The notes beneath the pieces were generated by a model, which made no database searches, had not been told where the DNA came from, and saw only the letters and a list, made by a program, of their open reading frames with translations. From Xylophilus sp. GOD-11R (GTDB lineage: Bacteria > Pseudomonadota > Gammaproteobacteria > Burkholderiales > Burkholderiaceae_C), in contig NZ_CP137854.1 of the NCBI RefSeq assembly GCF_033546935.1, forward strand, positions 3,968,001 to 4,032,000: a stretch of DNA of 64,000 nucleotides, read 5' to 3'. Positions 25,309 through 34,693 of the stretch are shown here, piece after piece. The position numbers and the translations under genes were made by a program. Every line of letters starts with the position of its first letter. Position 1 is the stretch's first letter.

Positions 25309-26691
25309 TCAGCCCACCATGCCGATCTCGCCGAGCACCGGCAGCCGCAGGCCGCGCACCAGGTCGTCGCGGCTGCGCAGGCGGCGGGTGCCGAACTCCA
25401 GCAGCAGCGCCGCGCACAGGCCCAGGATCAGGCCGACCACCACGCTGGCGGCCAGGCTGCTCACCACACGTGGCTTGGAAGGAATGCTCGGCGTTTCCGC
25501 CTGGCGCAGCACCGTCAGGTTGACCGCGCTGATGTTGCCGGCCATCAGGATGTCGTCGTACTTCTGCGTGGCCGCGGTATAGACCCGCTCGGCGCCTTCG
25601 AGCTGGCGCTGGTAGGCCAGCAGCGTGTCGCGCTGGGCCTTCTGCTCCAGCAGCTTCTTCTGGCGCACGGCGATCAACCGCTCCACGTCGCGCTGCTGCG
25701 CGGCCAGGCGATCCACGTCGAGCCGCCGCGTCGACACCGCCGACTTCACCTCGCGCGCCAGCCGCGCCTGCAGCTCGGTGCGCTCGGCGATCAGCGCGGT
25801 CGTGCGTGGATGGTTGGGACCGAGCACCGAACGCGCTTCCGACAGGCGGCGCTCGGCATCGTTGAGCCGCGCCTTCAGGTCGGTGATCGGCGGCTGGCTG
25901 CCGATTTCCGGCAGGTCTTCCGGCCGGCCGCTGCGCAGCAGTTCGTCGATGGTGCGCTGCCGACCCAGGGCCTCCTGGCGCTGGTTCTGCAGCGTTACCA
26001 GCGAGGCGGTCAGGCTGCCGATCTCGGCATTGGCCACATCGTCACGCTCGTTCACGTTGAGGATGCCGACCTTCTGCTGGTAGGTGGTCAGCTCGTCCTG
26101 GATGCGGTTGACCTCGGCGCGCAGCTTCTCGAGCTGGGCGTTGTATTGCTCGCTGCGCGAGCGCGCCGCGTTGGACGCGATCTCGGCGGACAGCGCGATG
26201 TAGGCCCGCACGATCTCGTTGGCGTAGTCGCGCGCCTGCTCCGGCGACTCGGCCGAATACGCCACCTCGATCACCCGGCTGTTGCGGCGGGCGGCGGCCA
26301 CGGTGTTGTCCGAGATGCCCTTGATCAGCAGCGCATAGGCCTTGTCCGAGCCGATCTTGGCGACCTCTTCGCGGTACTCCGGCTTGTCGCGCAAGGCCAG
26401 GCGGTCCACCACCCGCTCGGTCACGGCACGGCTGCTCAGGATATCGACCTGCGTGTTGAGATAACTCTCGTCGAGCACCGCCGAGAACTGCCGGCCGCTG
26501 ATCGGGTCGGCCGCCTTGTAGTCCACGTACACGTCCGACGACGCTGTCCAGGCGCGCGGCATCACCAGCAGCACCACGGCGGTCGCCAGCAGCGTGGCCG
26601 TCGCCACACCCAGCACCAGCCGGCGCCGGGCGCGGACCATGGCGATCAACTGGGCCGACGACAGGCCCGACGGAAGCGAGACAGTGGCCAT
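25309..26691 (-). CDS. epsF: EpsF-like polysaccharide chain-length determinant (Wzz/PCP family)
   Basis: A 460-residue inner-membrane protein with TM helices near residues 23-45 and 413-438. The N-terminal Wzz region contains SSDVYVDYKAADPISG. Between the helices is a long coiled-coil-rich periplasmic domain (for example RSRSEQYNAQLEKLRAEVNRI, LNDAERRLSEARSVLGPNHP). The proline-rich motif before TM2 is ETPSIPSKP. It directs polymer length and links the export channel (EpsE) to the ATPase (EpsG). The start ATG immediately follows the epsE stop (TAGATG). Confidence 0.92.
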   Translation of the reverse strand: MATVSLPSGLSSAQLIAMVRARRRLVLGVATATLLATAVVLLVMPRAWTASSDVYVDYKAADPISGRQFSAVLDESYLNTQVDILSSRAVTERVVDRLALRDKPEYREEVAKIGSDKAYALLIKGISDNTVAAARRNSRVIEVAYSAESPEQARDYANEIVRAYIALSAEIASNAARSRSEQYNAQLEKLRAEVNRIQDELTTYQQKVGILNVNERDDVANAEIGSLTASLVTLQNQRQEALGRQRTIDELLRSGRPEDLPEIGSQPPITDLKARLNDAERRLSEARSVLGPNHPRTTALIAERTELQARLAREVKSAVSTRRLDVDRLAAQQRDVERLIAVRQKKLLEQKAQRDTLLAYQRQLEGAERVYTAATQKYDDILMAGNISAVNLTVLRQAETPSIPSKPRVVSSLAASVVVGLILGLCAALLLEFGTRRLRSRDDLVRGLRLPVLGEIGMVG

Positions 26692-27684
26692 CTAGAAAAG
26701 ACTCTCGTTGACGAAGACGGTGTCGCCCGGCTGCACCGGCTCGGCGATGCCGGCCCGAAAAGGCTGGTCGGTGCCGTTGACCGTGCGGTGGATGTCGATG
26801 CGCCGCAACGAGGCGCGCAGGTTGGTGCCGCCGCCCAGGGCGATGGCGCGCATCACGGTCATGCCCGGCTCCATCGGGTAGGCACCCGGCCGGTTCACTT
26901 CGCCGTGAATGTAGAAAAGCTTCTTGCGCTCCACGTACACCACGTCGCCGGTGCGCAATTCGGCGTCGAGCGCGGTGCGGTTGGAGCCGCCGATCGAGGC
27001 ATCGCCCAGGCGGATCGGAATGCGCTCGCCGCCACCGGGCGGCACCGCATCGGCACTCGCCGGCACGTTGCCCGCCGCCGCAGCGGCAGCCGCGGCCGGA
27101 TCGGCCAGGCGCAGCAGCGTGACCGTCTGCTCGGCCTGCTCGGTCAGGCCGCCAGCGGTCGCCAGCAGCTCCAGCACCGTCAGCCGACCAGGAATCGGAT
27201 AGCGACCGGGCTGCCGCACTTCGCCCAGCACCGACACCATCTGGCTGCGGATCTGCACCGCGTCCACCGACACCTCGGGCTTGAGCAGGAAACCGCCGGT
27301 GCGCAGCAGCTCGGCGATGCGCATGGCCGCCGCGCTGGTGCTCAGGCCGGCCACCGGCACGTCGCCGATCAGCGCCACCGCGATGCTGCCCTTGTCGTTC
27401 ACGCCCACCTCGGCCGACAGGTCGGGCTGGCCGAGCACCGTGATGCGCAGGATGTCCCCGCTGCCGATACGGCCGTTGGTTACCGTCGAACTCGGCAGGG
27501 CCTGCGTCTGCAGCACCCCCGGCGCGGCCGGCATGATCGTGCCGGTGCGGCCCGGATCGGAGGGAACCTGGGCCAGCGCGGCGGTGCCGAAGACCAGTGC
27601 ACTCGCGGCCAACGCCAGCAGGCGGCGGATGCGGAGCGCCGGGCGGCGGCCCAGGGCGGTGAAGACGCTCCAGCAGTGCGACAT
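26692..27684 (-). CDS. epsE: EpsE-like polysaccharide export protein (Wza family)
   Basis: A 330-residue exported protein, first gene of the operon. After a signal peptide (ALAASALVFGTAALA-Q) it has a polysaccharide-export domain (IGSGDILRITVLGQPDLS) and two SLBB-type segments (VSVLGEVRQPGRYPI and YIHGEVNRPGAYPM). No lipobox Cys follows the signal peptide, unlike E. coli Wza. It should form the outer-membrane or periplasmic export channel. ATG 27684 is chosen; the longer TTG start would place the promoter inside the gene. Confidence 0.91.
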   Translation of the reverse strand: MSHCWSVFTALGRRPALRIRRLLALAASALVFGTAALAQVPSDPGRTGTIMPAAPGVLQTQALPSSTVTNGRIGSGDILRITVLGQPDLSAEVGVNDKGSIAVALIGDVPVAGLSTSAAAMRIAELLRTGGFLLKPEVSVDAVQIRSQMVSVLGEVRQPGRYPIPGRLTVLELLATAGGLTEQAEQTVTLLRLADPAAAAAAAAGNVPASADAVPPGGGERIPIRLGDASIGGSNRTALDAELRTGDVVYVERKKLFYIHGEVNRPGAYPMEPGMTVMRAIALGGGTNLRASLRRIDIHRTVNGTDQPFRAGIAEPVQPGDTVFVNESLF

Positions 27685-27700
27685 CTTTGGGTATTTGTTA

Positions 27701-27729
27701 CTAATACAAACGGACTTCCAGTGTACCAA
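27701..27729 (-). promoter_or_regulatory. Sigma-70 promoter of the epsE operon, very short leader
   Basis: On the minus strand TTGGTA (27729-27724), a 17-bp spacer and TATTAG (27706-27701) with a preceding TG form a good sigma-70 promoter. Transcription would start near 27694, about 10 bases before the epsE ATG. The -10 sits inside an inverted repeat (GTATT at 27691-27695 and AATAC at 27703-27707), a possible repressor site. Confidence 0.5.
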
Positions 27730-27878
27730 GCAGCATGCGCGCGCACGCTTCCCGCACGCCGATCACGGAGAGATCGTGGCAAAGAAGCGAAGCGCGACGT
27801 ATTTCCACGGACGACGGAGCCTCCCGCCGTGCGTTAAGCTGCCGACCCCTTTTGCGTTCCGACCACGAGCGACCCGCC

Positions 27879-30176
27879 ATGACCCAGCTTTCCGCGGCCG
27901 AAGAGGCCCTGCGCGACGCAGCACGCGACTACCACCGTTTTCCCACCCGGGGCAAGATTTCCGTCACGCCGACCAAGTTGCTGGCCAACCAGCGCGACCT
28001 GTCGCTCGCGTATTCGCCGGGCGTGGCCTATCCGTGCCTCGACATCGAGGCCGACCCGTCCAAGGCCGCCGACTACACGTCGCGCGGCAACCTGGTGGCC
28101 GTCATCACCAACGGCACCGCGGTGCTGGGCCTGGGCGACATCGGCCCGCTGGCCGCCAAGCCGGTCATGGAAGGCAAGGGTTGCCTGTTCAAGAAGTTCG
28201 CCGGCGTCGACGTGTTCGACATCGAACTGGCCGAACGCGACCCGGACAAGCTGATCGAGATCATCGCCTCGCTCGAGCCCACGCTCGGCGGCATCAACCT
28301 CGAGGACATCAAGGCGCCCGAGTGCTTCTACATCGAGCAGGAGCTGTCTAGGCGCATGAACATTCCGGTGTTCCATGACGACCAGCACGGCACCGCCATC
28401 ATCTCCTCGGCCGCCCTGCTCAACGGCCTGGAACTCGTCGGCAAGGACATCGGCGCGGTCAAGATCGCCGTCTCCGGCGCCGGCGCCGCGGCCATCGCCT
28501 GCGTCGACGTGATGGTCGGCCTGGGCGTGAAGCGCGAGAACATCTTCATGGTCGACTCCAAGGGCGTCATCTACGAAGGCCGCCCCGGCACGCTCGACGC
28601 CTCCAAGGCCCGCTACGCCCAGAAGACCGACGCCCGCACCCTGGCCGACGTGGTCGACGGCGCCGACGTGTTCCTCGGCTGTTCCGCGCCCGGCGTGCTG
28701 AGCGCCGAGATGGTCAAGACCATGGCCCGCCAGCCGATCATCCTGGCGCTGGCCAACCCCGAGCCCGAAATCCGCCCCGAACTCGCCAAGGCGATCCGGC
28801 CGGACTGCATCATCGCCACGGGCCGTTCCGACTATCCAAACCAGGTCAACAACGTCCTGTGCTTCCCCTACATCTTCCGGGGCGCGCTCGACTGCGGCGC
28901 CACCAAGATCACGCAGGAGATGAAGCTGGCCTGCGTGCGCGAGATCGCCGAACTCGCCAAGGCCGAGACCAGCGACGAGGTCGCCGCCGCCTATCCCGGC
29001 AAGGAACTCGTCTTCGGCGCCGACTACCTGATCCCCACGCCCTTCGATCCGCGCCTGATCCTGCGCATCGCGCCGGCCGTGGCCAAGGCGGCCGAGGCCT
29101 CCGGCGTCGCCACCCGCCCGATCCCCGACTACGACGCGTATCGCGAAAGCCTCACCCGCTTCGTCTACCAGACCGGCATGTTCATGCGCCCGGTATTCGC
29201 CGCCGCCAAGCAGAGCCCGCAGCGCGTGGCCTTCGCCGAGGGCGAAGACGAGCGCGTGCTGCGCGCGGTGCAGGTCGCCATCGACGAAGGTCTGTGCAAG
29301 CCCATCCTCATCGGCCGCCCGGCCGTCATCGAGGCGCGCATCCAGAAGGCCGGCCTGCGCATGCAGCTCGGCCGCGAGGTGGTGAGCGTCGACCCCGAGG
29401 ACGACCCCCGCTTTCGCACCTATTGGGAGGCCTACCACGCCGGCATGCAGCGCAACGGCATCAGCACCGACGCCGCCAAGGCCGCCGTGCGTCGCAGCAA
29501 CACCCTGATCGCCTCGCTGATGGTCAAGCTCGGCGATGCCGACGCCATGCTCTGCGGCCTGGTCGGTCGTTACGACCACCACCTGGAGCATGTCGCCCAC
29601 GTCATCGGCCTGAAGGATGGCGAGGACGGTTTCGCCGCCCTCAACGCGCTGATGCTGCCGGAGCAGACGCTGTTCATCGCCGACACCTACATCAACGACT
29701 CACCCGATGCCGAGCAGCTCGCGCACATTGCCCTGGCCGCGGCCAAGGAGGTGGAGCGTTTCGGACTACCGCCCAAGGTGGCTTTCCTGTCGCACAGCAA
29801 CTACGGCACGTCCACCCGGCCGTCGGCCCTGAAGATGCGTGCGGCGTTCGAGCGCTTCCGCGAACTGGCACCGGACATCGAGGCCGATGGTGAGATCCAC
29901 GGCGACGCGGCCTTGTCGGCCACCGTGCGTGCGCGCACCGGCGTAGCGGACAGCTTGTTGACCGACTCGGCCAACGTGCTGATCTGCCCCAACCTGGATG
30001 CGGCCAACATCCTGTTCAACGTGCTCAAGACGACGAGTGGTCAGGGCATGACGATCGGGCCGATGCTGCTCAATGCGGCGGCGCCCGTGCACATTCTCAC
30101 GCCCTCTTCCACCGTGCGGCGGATCTTGAACATGACGGCGCTGGCGGCGGCGCAGGCGGCGGCCAAGGCGGTCTGA
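27879..30176 (+). CDS. maeB: NADP-dependent malic enzyme, MaeB type with phosphotransacetylase-like domain
   Basis: A 765-residue enzyme. The N-terminal malic domain has [12 protein letters not shown] and [17 protein letters not shown] with the metal and malate residues, then the NADP-binding Rossmann domain ([17 protein letters not shown]). Residues about 440-760 form a phosphotransacetylase-like regulatory domain ([16 protein letters not shown], then [15 protein letters not shown]), typical of bacterial MaeB, where it senses acetyl-CoA. It converts malate to pyruvate, CO2 and NADPH. It is a single gene divergent from the exopolysaccharide operon and ends at a strong terminator. Confidence 0.97.
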   Translation: MTQLSAAEEALRDAARDYHRFPTRGKISVTPTKLLANQRDLSLAYSPGVAYPCLDIEADPSKAADYTSRGNLVAVITNGTAVLGLGDIGPLAAKPVMEGKGCLFKKFAGVDVFDIELAERDPDKLIEIIASLEPTLGGINLEDIKAPECFYIEQELSRRMNIPVFHDDQHGTAIISSAALLNGLELVGKDIGAVKIAVSGAGAAAIACVDVMVGLGVKRENIFMVDSKGVIYEGRPGTLDASKARYAQKTDARTLADVVDGADVFLGCSAPGVLSAEMVKTMARQPIILALANPEPEIRPELAKAIRPDCIIATGRSDYPNQVNNVLCFPYIFRGALDCGATKITQEMKLACVREIAELAKAETSDEVAAAYPGKELVFGADYLIPTPFDPRLILRIAPAVAKAAEASGVATRPIPDYDAYRESLTRFVYQTGMFMRPVFAAAKQSPQRVAFAEGEDERVLRAVQVAIDEGLCKPILIGRPAVIEARIQKAGLRMQLGREVVSVDPEDDPRFRTYWEAYHAGMQRNGISTDAAKAAVRRSNTLIASLMVKLGDADAMLCGLVGRYDHHLEHVAHVIGLKDGEDGFAALNALMLPEQTLFIADTYINDSPDAEQLAHIALAAAKEVERFGLPPKVAFLSHSNYGTSTRPSALKMRAAFERFRELAPDIEADGEIHGDAALSATVRARTGVADSLLTDSANVLICPNLDAANILFNVLKTTSGQGMTIGPMLLNAAAPVHILTPSSTVRRILNMTALAAAQAAAKAV

Positions 30177-30208
30177 TCGATTGGCGGGCCTGGCCTGCGT
30201 GAGGGATA

Positions 30209-30242
30209 AAGCCGCGTCTTGCGAATGACGCGGCTTTTTTTT
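30209..30242 (+). terminator. Intrinsic terminator of maeB
   Basis: A 10-bp perfect stem (AAGCCGCGTC at 30209-30218 with GACGCGGCTT at 30227-30236) is followed by an eight-T run to 30242. It lies 33 bp after the maeB stop. Confidence 0.92.
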
Positions 30243-30469
30243 CGGGTCGGCGGTATTGGTTTGCCAGTTTCGGCATTGCCGGGAAGTACGGTTGCTCCAG
30301 GGCGCCCGGCTGGCGCTACTCACATTCTCTTTGCTTGGATTTTTTGTCCTGTTTTTGTTGATTTACCGTGTTGAAGTCTGGCTTGGACGGGGCTGTGGAA
30401 TTACGTCGGGTTGGTGGCTTGGTTTTATTAATGCAGATGTTATTTGGTAGTTGAGATGCTTATTTGCCG

Positions 30470-30752
30470 TTCTTCTACTGAACGTAGGGTGGAGCTGGGG
30501 GCTTGCGCGCCCCCAGACCCGCGGTAACTTTCTTTTGTTGGGACAAAAGAAAGTCACCAAAGAAAAAACCTTGAAGACGAGCTCGAGGCTCGGTCGGGCC
30601 ATTGCTTCGCTCGGCCTGGGGAATGTGCCTTCGAACGCTCTAACGGCAATAGTTTGGACAAGGGTTGATCCAGTGCCTTGGCCCCGCTTCGCGGGTCGAG
30701 GCTGAGAGGGTAAGAACAGGCGACCGCACTGAGCACAGTGAGGGGGCCGCGC
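30470..30752 (+). repeat. Left arm of a 283-bp inverted repeat
   Basis: This arm pairs without gaps with 30929-31211 on the other strand; every matched pair of positions sums to 61681. About a dozen mismatches are seen by eye, roughly 96% identity. It contains a hairpin CTGGGGGC/GCCCCCAG (30495-30516) and a 12-bp perfect stem ACTTTCTTTTGT with a TGGG loop (30527-30554). It resembles dispersed intergenic elements common in Burkholderiales genomes. Confidence 0.9.
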
Positions 30753-30928
30753 AGATCCGATCGCCATGCCCGCTGCTCGCCGTGGCGTGGCGGCCGCGAA
30801 CGCCCGATGGCCATGATTCCTGTGCGCAGGGGTGTGGCCGGCGTCCAGGTGCGCCAATGGTGAAGTCGCATGTTCGATTGATCCGCCAGGGCGGTAGGCG
30901 GTACGCAGCGAGCAGGGCTATCACACCA

Positions 30929-31211
30929 GCGCGGCCCCCTCACCGTGCTCAGTGCGGTCAACTGTCCTTACCCTTTCAGCCCCGACCCGCGAAGCGGGGC
31001 CAAGGCTCTGGATCAACCCTTGTCCAAACTGTTGCCGCTAGAGCGTTCGAAGGCACATTCCCCAGGCCGAGCGAAGCAATGGCCCGACCGAGCTTCGAGC
31101 TCGTCTTCAAGGGTTTTTCTTTGGTGACTTTCTTTTGTCCCAACAAAAGAAAGTTACCGCGGGTCTGGGGGCGCGCAAGCCCCCAGCTCCACTCTACGTT
31201 CAGTAGAAGAA
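30929..31211 (-). repeat. Right arm of a 283-bp inverted repeat
   Basis: The reverse-complement partner of 30470-30752, separated from it by 176 bp. The ACAAAAGAAAGT hairpin recurs at 31127-31154. No target-site duplication is obvious outside the arms and no transposase is present. An 80-90 codon frame runs through each arm, but the arms differ at several amino acids for few nucleotide changes, which argues against a protein-coding role. Confidence 0.88.
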
Positions 31212-31482
31212 AAATAAAAAGCCCAGCAGAAAAAAGTCCCAAACCTCCCAATAACCCATAGACAAGAGTGCAGACCGCCTTTACTCATGAACAGCAACAA
31301 AATACCTAAATCGAGGCCATCCCGGCACGGACCCCATTCCACCTTCAGTCACATAACAGGCAAAACAAACTCTTTAAGCAGCAAGAGACCCGATCCAATA
31401 GGCCACAAGCAGATCACCATTCTGCAAATGGGTGAAAAAACGACGCCACCCGCACCCCAGTCCCCCGAGTGGCGCCAACAAA

Positions 31483-32463
31483 TTACTGCGGCGTAATATT
31501 GTTGTCCTTCACGAACTTGGCGTAATCCGCAGATTCCTTCTGCAGAAACTTGGCAAAGTCCTCAGCCGAACCACCGGCAATATCCAGCGAAATTTCGCCG
31601 ATCTGCTTGCGCACCGCGGGATCGGCCAAAACCTTCTGCATTTGCGCATTCAACTTGGCGACCACCGCCGCAGGCGTCCCACCCGGTGCCGCCATGCCGA
31701 TCCAGGTCACCGAATGGAATCCCGGCAGACCGGACTCGGCAACGGTAGGCACATCCGGCAGATTGGCGATGCGCTTATCGGTCGTCACCGCCAGCGGAAT
31801 CAACTTGCCGCTCTTGGCGTAAGGCACGGCCGTGGGAGATGTCTCGAACATGATGTCGATCTGCCCGGCCAGCAGGTCGGCCAGGGCAGGCGCACCGCCG
31901 CGATAGGCGACGTTGAGCATGTCGGTCCCCGTCATGCTCATGAACAGCCGCGCCGCCACGTCCTGCGCGCCGCCCACCCCTGAAGTACCGAAGCTGACCT
32001 TGCCGGGATTGGCCTTGGCGTACGCCGCCAGTTCCTTCACGTTCTTCACCGGCAGCTTGGGGTTGGCAATCAGCACGGCCGGCTGGTCGGCGATGCGGAT
32101 GATGGGCGTCAGGTCCTTCATCGGATCGAAAGGCAGCTTGGCGAACAGGTGCTGGTTGGCCGCATAGCCCGAGGGCGCGACCAGCAGCGTATAGCCGTCC
32201 TTGGGCGCCTTGGCCACGAAGTCCATGCCGATGTTGCCGCCGGCGCCCGCGCGGTTGTCGACCAGCACCGGCTGGCCGAGCGCGTCCGACAGCTTCTGGC
32301 CGACCAGACGGCCGATCATGTCGACGCTGCCGCCCGGCGGAAACGGAACGATCAACTTGATCGGCTTGTTGGGATAGTCCTCGGCGGCAGCGGGCGCGCA
32401 CACGGCGGCGAAGGCTGCGATGCCGGCGGCGACGAGGGTCAGGGACCGGAAGAGTTTGTTCAT
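31483..32463 (-). CDS. Bug-type tripartite tricarboxylate transporter substrate-binding protein
   Basis: A 326-residue periplasmic binding protein with a signal peptide ending in AAA-ED. The Bug/TctC pattern is clear: YPNKPIKLIVPFPPGGSVDM, NRAGAGGNIG, SFGTSGVGG, and TVAESGLPGFH. Bug proteins bind small carboxylates, amides or nicotinate and are very abundant in Burkholderiales, usually without adjacent TctAB. It is followed upstream on the same strand by an amidase and an RraA-like gene, so an amide or its acid may be the ligand. ATG 32463 gives the expected signal peptide. Confidence 0.92.
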   Translation of the reverse strand: MNKLFRSLTLVAAGIAAFAAVCAPAAAEDYPNKPIKLIVPFPPGGSVDMIGRLVGQKLSDALGQPVLVDNRAGAGGNIGMDFVAKAPKDGYTLLVAPSGYAANQHLFAKLPFDPMKDLTPIIRIADQPAVLIANPKLPVKNVKELAAYAKANPGKVSFGTSGVGGAQDVAARLFMSMTGTDMLNVAYRGGAPALADLLAGQIDIMFETSPTAVPYAKSGKLIPLAVTTDKRIANLPDVPTVAESGLPGFHSVTWIGMAAPGGTPAAVVAKLNAQMQKVLADPAVRKQIGEISLDIAGGSAEDFAKFLQKESADYAKFVKDNNITPQ

Positions 32464-32578
32464 GGCAGAAGGTCCAAAAGATCCAGGTAACGGGGTGGGC
32501 GCGGTTCGCACATTCGGCGAATCGCAGTTTTCTTTGATGGGTCTCCTCGTCGCTCCGCCCGGTGTCTTGGTGTCTTGC

Positions 32579-33928
32579 TCAGGGTCGCCAGCGGCTCCGG
32601 TGCCAGGACGTCGCCGCCTGGAAGGCGCACGCGATTTCCATCAGCTTCGCGTCCTCGTCCTGGGCTGCAGCAATTTGCAGGCCGATGGGCAATTGCCGGT
32701 CGTCGAAGCCGAGCTGCACCGACACGCCGCACAGGTCGAGCAGGTTGACCGCGCGGGTGTACTTGACGGGCGGCTTGCCGTGATCGACCTCGGCGATCGG
32801 CGTGGCGGTGTGCGGCGTGGCAGGCGTGACGAAGGCGTCGTAGCCGCGCAGCACCTCGGCGATCTCGCCCTTGAGCGCGTCGCGCTGGCGCAGCGCCTGG
32901 TAGTAGGCGGTGGCGGTAAAGGTGCCGCCGGCCACCAGCCGGGGCCGCACCGCGCTGTCCATGGGCTTGGCCTCATCGGCAGCCAGCGCGCCCCAGAACG
33001 ACGCGCCCTCCGGCAGCATGATGGCCGCGGCGATGGCGGCGAAGTTGTCGAAGGAGCCGGTCAGCGCAATCGGCGACAGGTGCGCGCCGCCGGCACGAAA
33101 CACCTCCAGCGCGGCCCGGTAGGCGGCCAGCACTTCGGGCTGCACGCCCTCCAGGTCGGCGTCGCCCAGGTAGCCGATGCGCTGGCCGGCCAGGCTGGCC
33201 GGTCGAGGCGTTTCACCCACCAGCGCGGCGTAGGCCAGCGCGGCGTCGGCCGCCGTCAGGGTGAACAGGCCGACGCTGTCGAGCGTGGTGCTCAGCGGCA
33301 CGACGCCGTCCGTCTTGAGCTTGCCGACGGTGGGCTTGAGCCCGGTGATGCCGCAGAACGATGCCGGCATGCGCACCGAGCCGCCGGTGTCGGTGCCGAT
33401 GGACAGCGGCACCATGCCGGCGGCCACCGCCACCGCCGAGCCACTGCTGGAGCCGCCCGGCGAGCGGTGCACGTCGCGGCCCCAGGGGTTGCGCGGCGTG
33501 CCCATCTGGTCGTTGGTGCCCCAGGCGCCGAGCGCGAACTGCACCATGTGCGTCTTGCCGACGATGACCGCGCCCTCGGCCAGCAGGCGCTGGGTGATCC
33601 ACGCGTTGCCGGTGGCGATGTTGTCGGCCAGCAGCGGCGAGCCGGCCGTGGTGGCGCGGCCCATCAGGTCGACGTTGTCCTTGAGCGCGACCGGGATGCC
33701 GTGCAGCGGGCCGAGGTCGAAACCGGCGGCCAGTTGCCGGTCGGCGGCTTCGGCGGCCTGCAGCGCCTCTTCGCGGAACACGCTGGAAAACGCGTGCAAT
33801 TCGCCGTTCAGGCGGGCGATGCGGTCCAGACAGGTCTTGACGAGAAATACCGAGCTGGAACGCCCGTCGCGCAATTGCCGGCCGAGTTCGGCGAGGTCCG
33901 AAAAATCTTCGGTCGCGACGTCGTTCAT
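32579..33928 (-). CDS. Amidase-signature family hydrolase
   Basis: A 449-residue enzyme with the Ser-cisSer-Lys triad: Lys83 (PVALKDNVD), cis-Ser in GGSSSGSA (158-165) and nucleophile Ser184 in GTDTGGSVRMPAS. The family hydrolyses amides, including indoleacetamide, glutaminyl-tRNA and N-carbamoyl or hydantoin-derived compounds. ATG 33928 overlaps the RraA-like stop by 4 bp (ATGA), so the two are coupled. The Bug gene follows 115 bp later. The substrate is unknown, but it probably belongs with the compound bound by the Bug protein. Confidence 0.92.
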   Translation of the reverse strand: MNDVATEDFSDLAELGRQLRDGRSSSVFLVKTCLDRIARLNGELHAFSSVFREEALQAAEAADRQLAAGFDLGPLHGIPVALKDNVDLMGRATTAGSPLLADNIATGNAWITQRLLAEGAVIVGKTHMVQFALGAWGTNDQMGTPRNPWGRDVHRSPGGSSSGSAVAVAAGMVPLSIGTDTGGSVRMPASFCGITGLKPTVGKLKTDGVVPLSTTLDSVGLFTLTAADAALAYAALVGETPRPASLAGQRIGYLGDADLEGVQPEVLAAYRAALEVFRAGGAHLSPIALTGSFDNFAAIAAAIMLPEGASFWGALAADEAKPMDSAVRPRLVAGGTFTATAYYQALRQRDALKGEIAEVLRGYDAFVTPATPHTATPIAEVDHGKPPVKYTRAVNLLDLCGVSVQLGFDDRQLPIGLQIAAAQDEDAKLMEIACAFQAATSWHRSRWRP

Positions 33929-34593
33929 GCCAGGCCCATCGCCTTTTTGATAATCGCACTGGTGCCCATGATGTCGGGATATTTCTCGCCCGCATCGAGT
34001 CGGCGCAGCGTGGTTTTCTCGTCGAGCTGCATCTGGATCGCGCGTTTGGCCGAGGCCTCGATATCGGCCGGCGGCAATACCAGAATGCCGTTCTCGTCGG
34101 CCAGGATCGCGTCGCCGGGATTCACCGCCACGCCACCGCAGGTGACCGGAATGCAGAACTCGCCGCCGAGCCCCAGCGACTTCACCGTGACGGCCGAGGT
34201 GCCCTTGGACCACACCGGCACGCCGTACTGGCGCAGCTCGCCGAGGTCGGTGACCAGGCCGTCGACGATGAAGCCGGCTACACCGATCACCTTGGCCGCA
34301 TAGGCGACCGCGCCGCCGAGCGAGGCGATCGACATCTCGCCGCAGCGGTCCATCACGATGATGTCGCCCTTGCGCGCCTGGCCCATTGCGTAATGGACCA
34401 TGGAGCCGTCCATGCCCGGCACGCGGATGGTGACCGCCGTGCCCACCACCCGGCGGTCCTGGAAATGCGCCTTGATGGCGGGCGACATGAAACCGGTATA
34501 GCGGAAATGCCCGATCACCGCCGGCTCGGCCTGTACCAGCAATTCGAGGAGGGCCGGATCGACCTGCGGCGGAAGGGAATTGAGTAGAAACAC
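33925..34593 (-). CDS. RraA / HMG-aldolase-fold family protein
   Basis: A 222-residue protein of the RraA-like fold, which includes 4-hydroxy-4-methyl-2-oxoglutarate aldolase/oxaloacetate decarboxylases. Segments DIIVMDRCGE, GFIVDGLVTDLGEL and AVNPGDAILADENGILVLP are recognisable. In the active-site motif the usual Arg (DGxVRD) is Thr115 here (DGLVTD), while Asp116 is kept, so aldolase activity on a pyruvate-type substrate is doubtful. It is the first gene of the minus-strand unit and divergent from the LysR gene, which probably controls it. Confidence 0.85.
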   Translation of the reverse strand: MFLLNSLPPQVDPALLELLVQAEPAVIGHFRYTGFMSPAIKAHFQDRRVVGTAVTIRVPGMDGSMVHYAMGQARKGDIIVMDRCGEMSIASLGGAVAYAAKVIGVAGFIVDGLVTDLGELRQYGVPVWSKGTSAVTVKSLGLGGEFCIPVTCGGVAVNPGDAILADENGILVLPPADIEASAKRAIQMQLDEKTTLRRLDAGEKYPDIMGTSAIIKKAMGLA

Positions 34594-34658
34594 GGGGATG
34601 GCTCCAAAAAATGCGAATCAGCCCGGCAAAGTTAACGCCGGCACGACAGCGGGCAAAA

Positions 34659-34687
34659 TTGAATATTCGAAACCGCGTTGATAAAAT
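34659..34687 (+). promoter_or_regulatory. Sigma-70 promoter of the LysR gene, with overlapping palindrome
   Basis: TTGAAT (34659-34664), a 17-bp spacer and TAAAAT (34682-34687) form a near-consensus promoter. The expected start point is 34693-34695, at the ATG (34694). The -35 overlaps the palindrome GAATATTC (34661-34668), a possible self-regulatory LysR site shared with the divergent rraA-like gene. Confidence 0.6.
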
Positions 34688-34693
34688 AAATGG

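Larger units (their letters stand above)
30243..31482. other. 1.2-kb stretch without a supported gene
   Basis: Between the maeB terminator and the Bug binding-protein gene no frame has a ribosome site, recognisable domain or consistent codon bias. Positions 30470-31211 are a large inverted repeat, described separately. The flanks (30243-30469 and 31212-31482) are markedly more AT-rich than the rest of the window and I see nothing in them. Confidence 0.7.

Noticed and set aside
30470..31211. Insertion sequence
   Set aside because: No transposase frame and no target-site duplication; the inverted arms nearly meet and hold no cargo.
30451..31251. Paired small ORFs in the arms of the inverted repeat (84 and 91 codons)
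   Set aside because: The two copies differ by several amino acids from only a dozen nucleotide changes, so there is no protein-level selection visible, and no ribosome site is seen.
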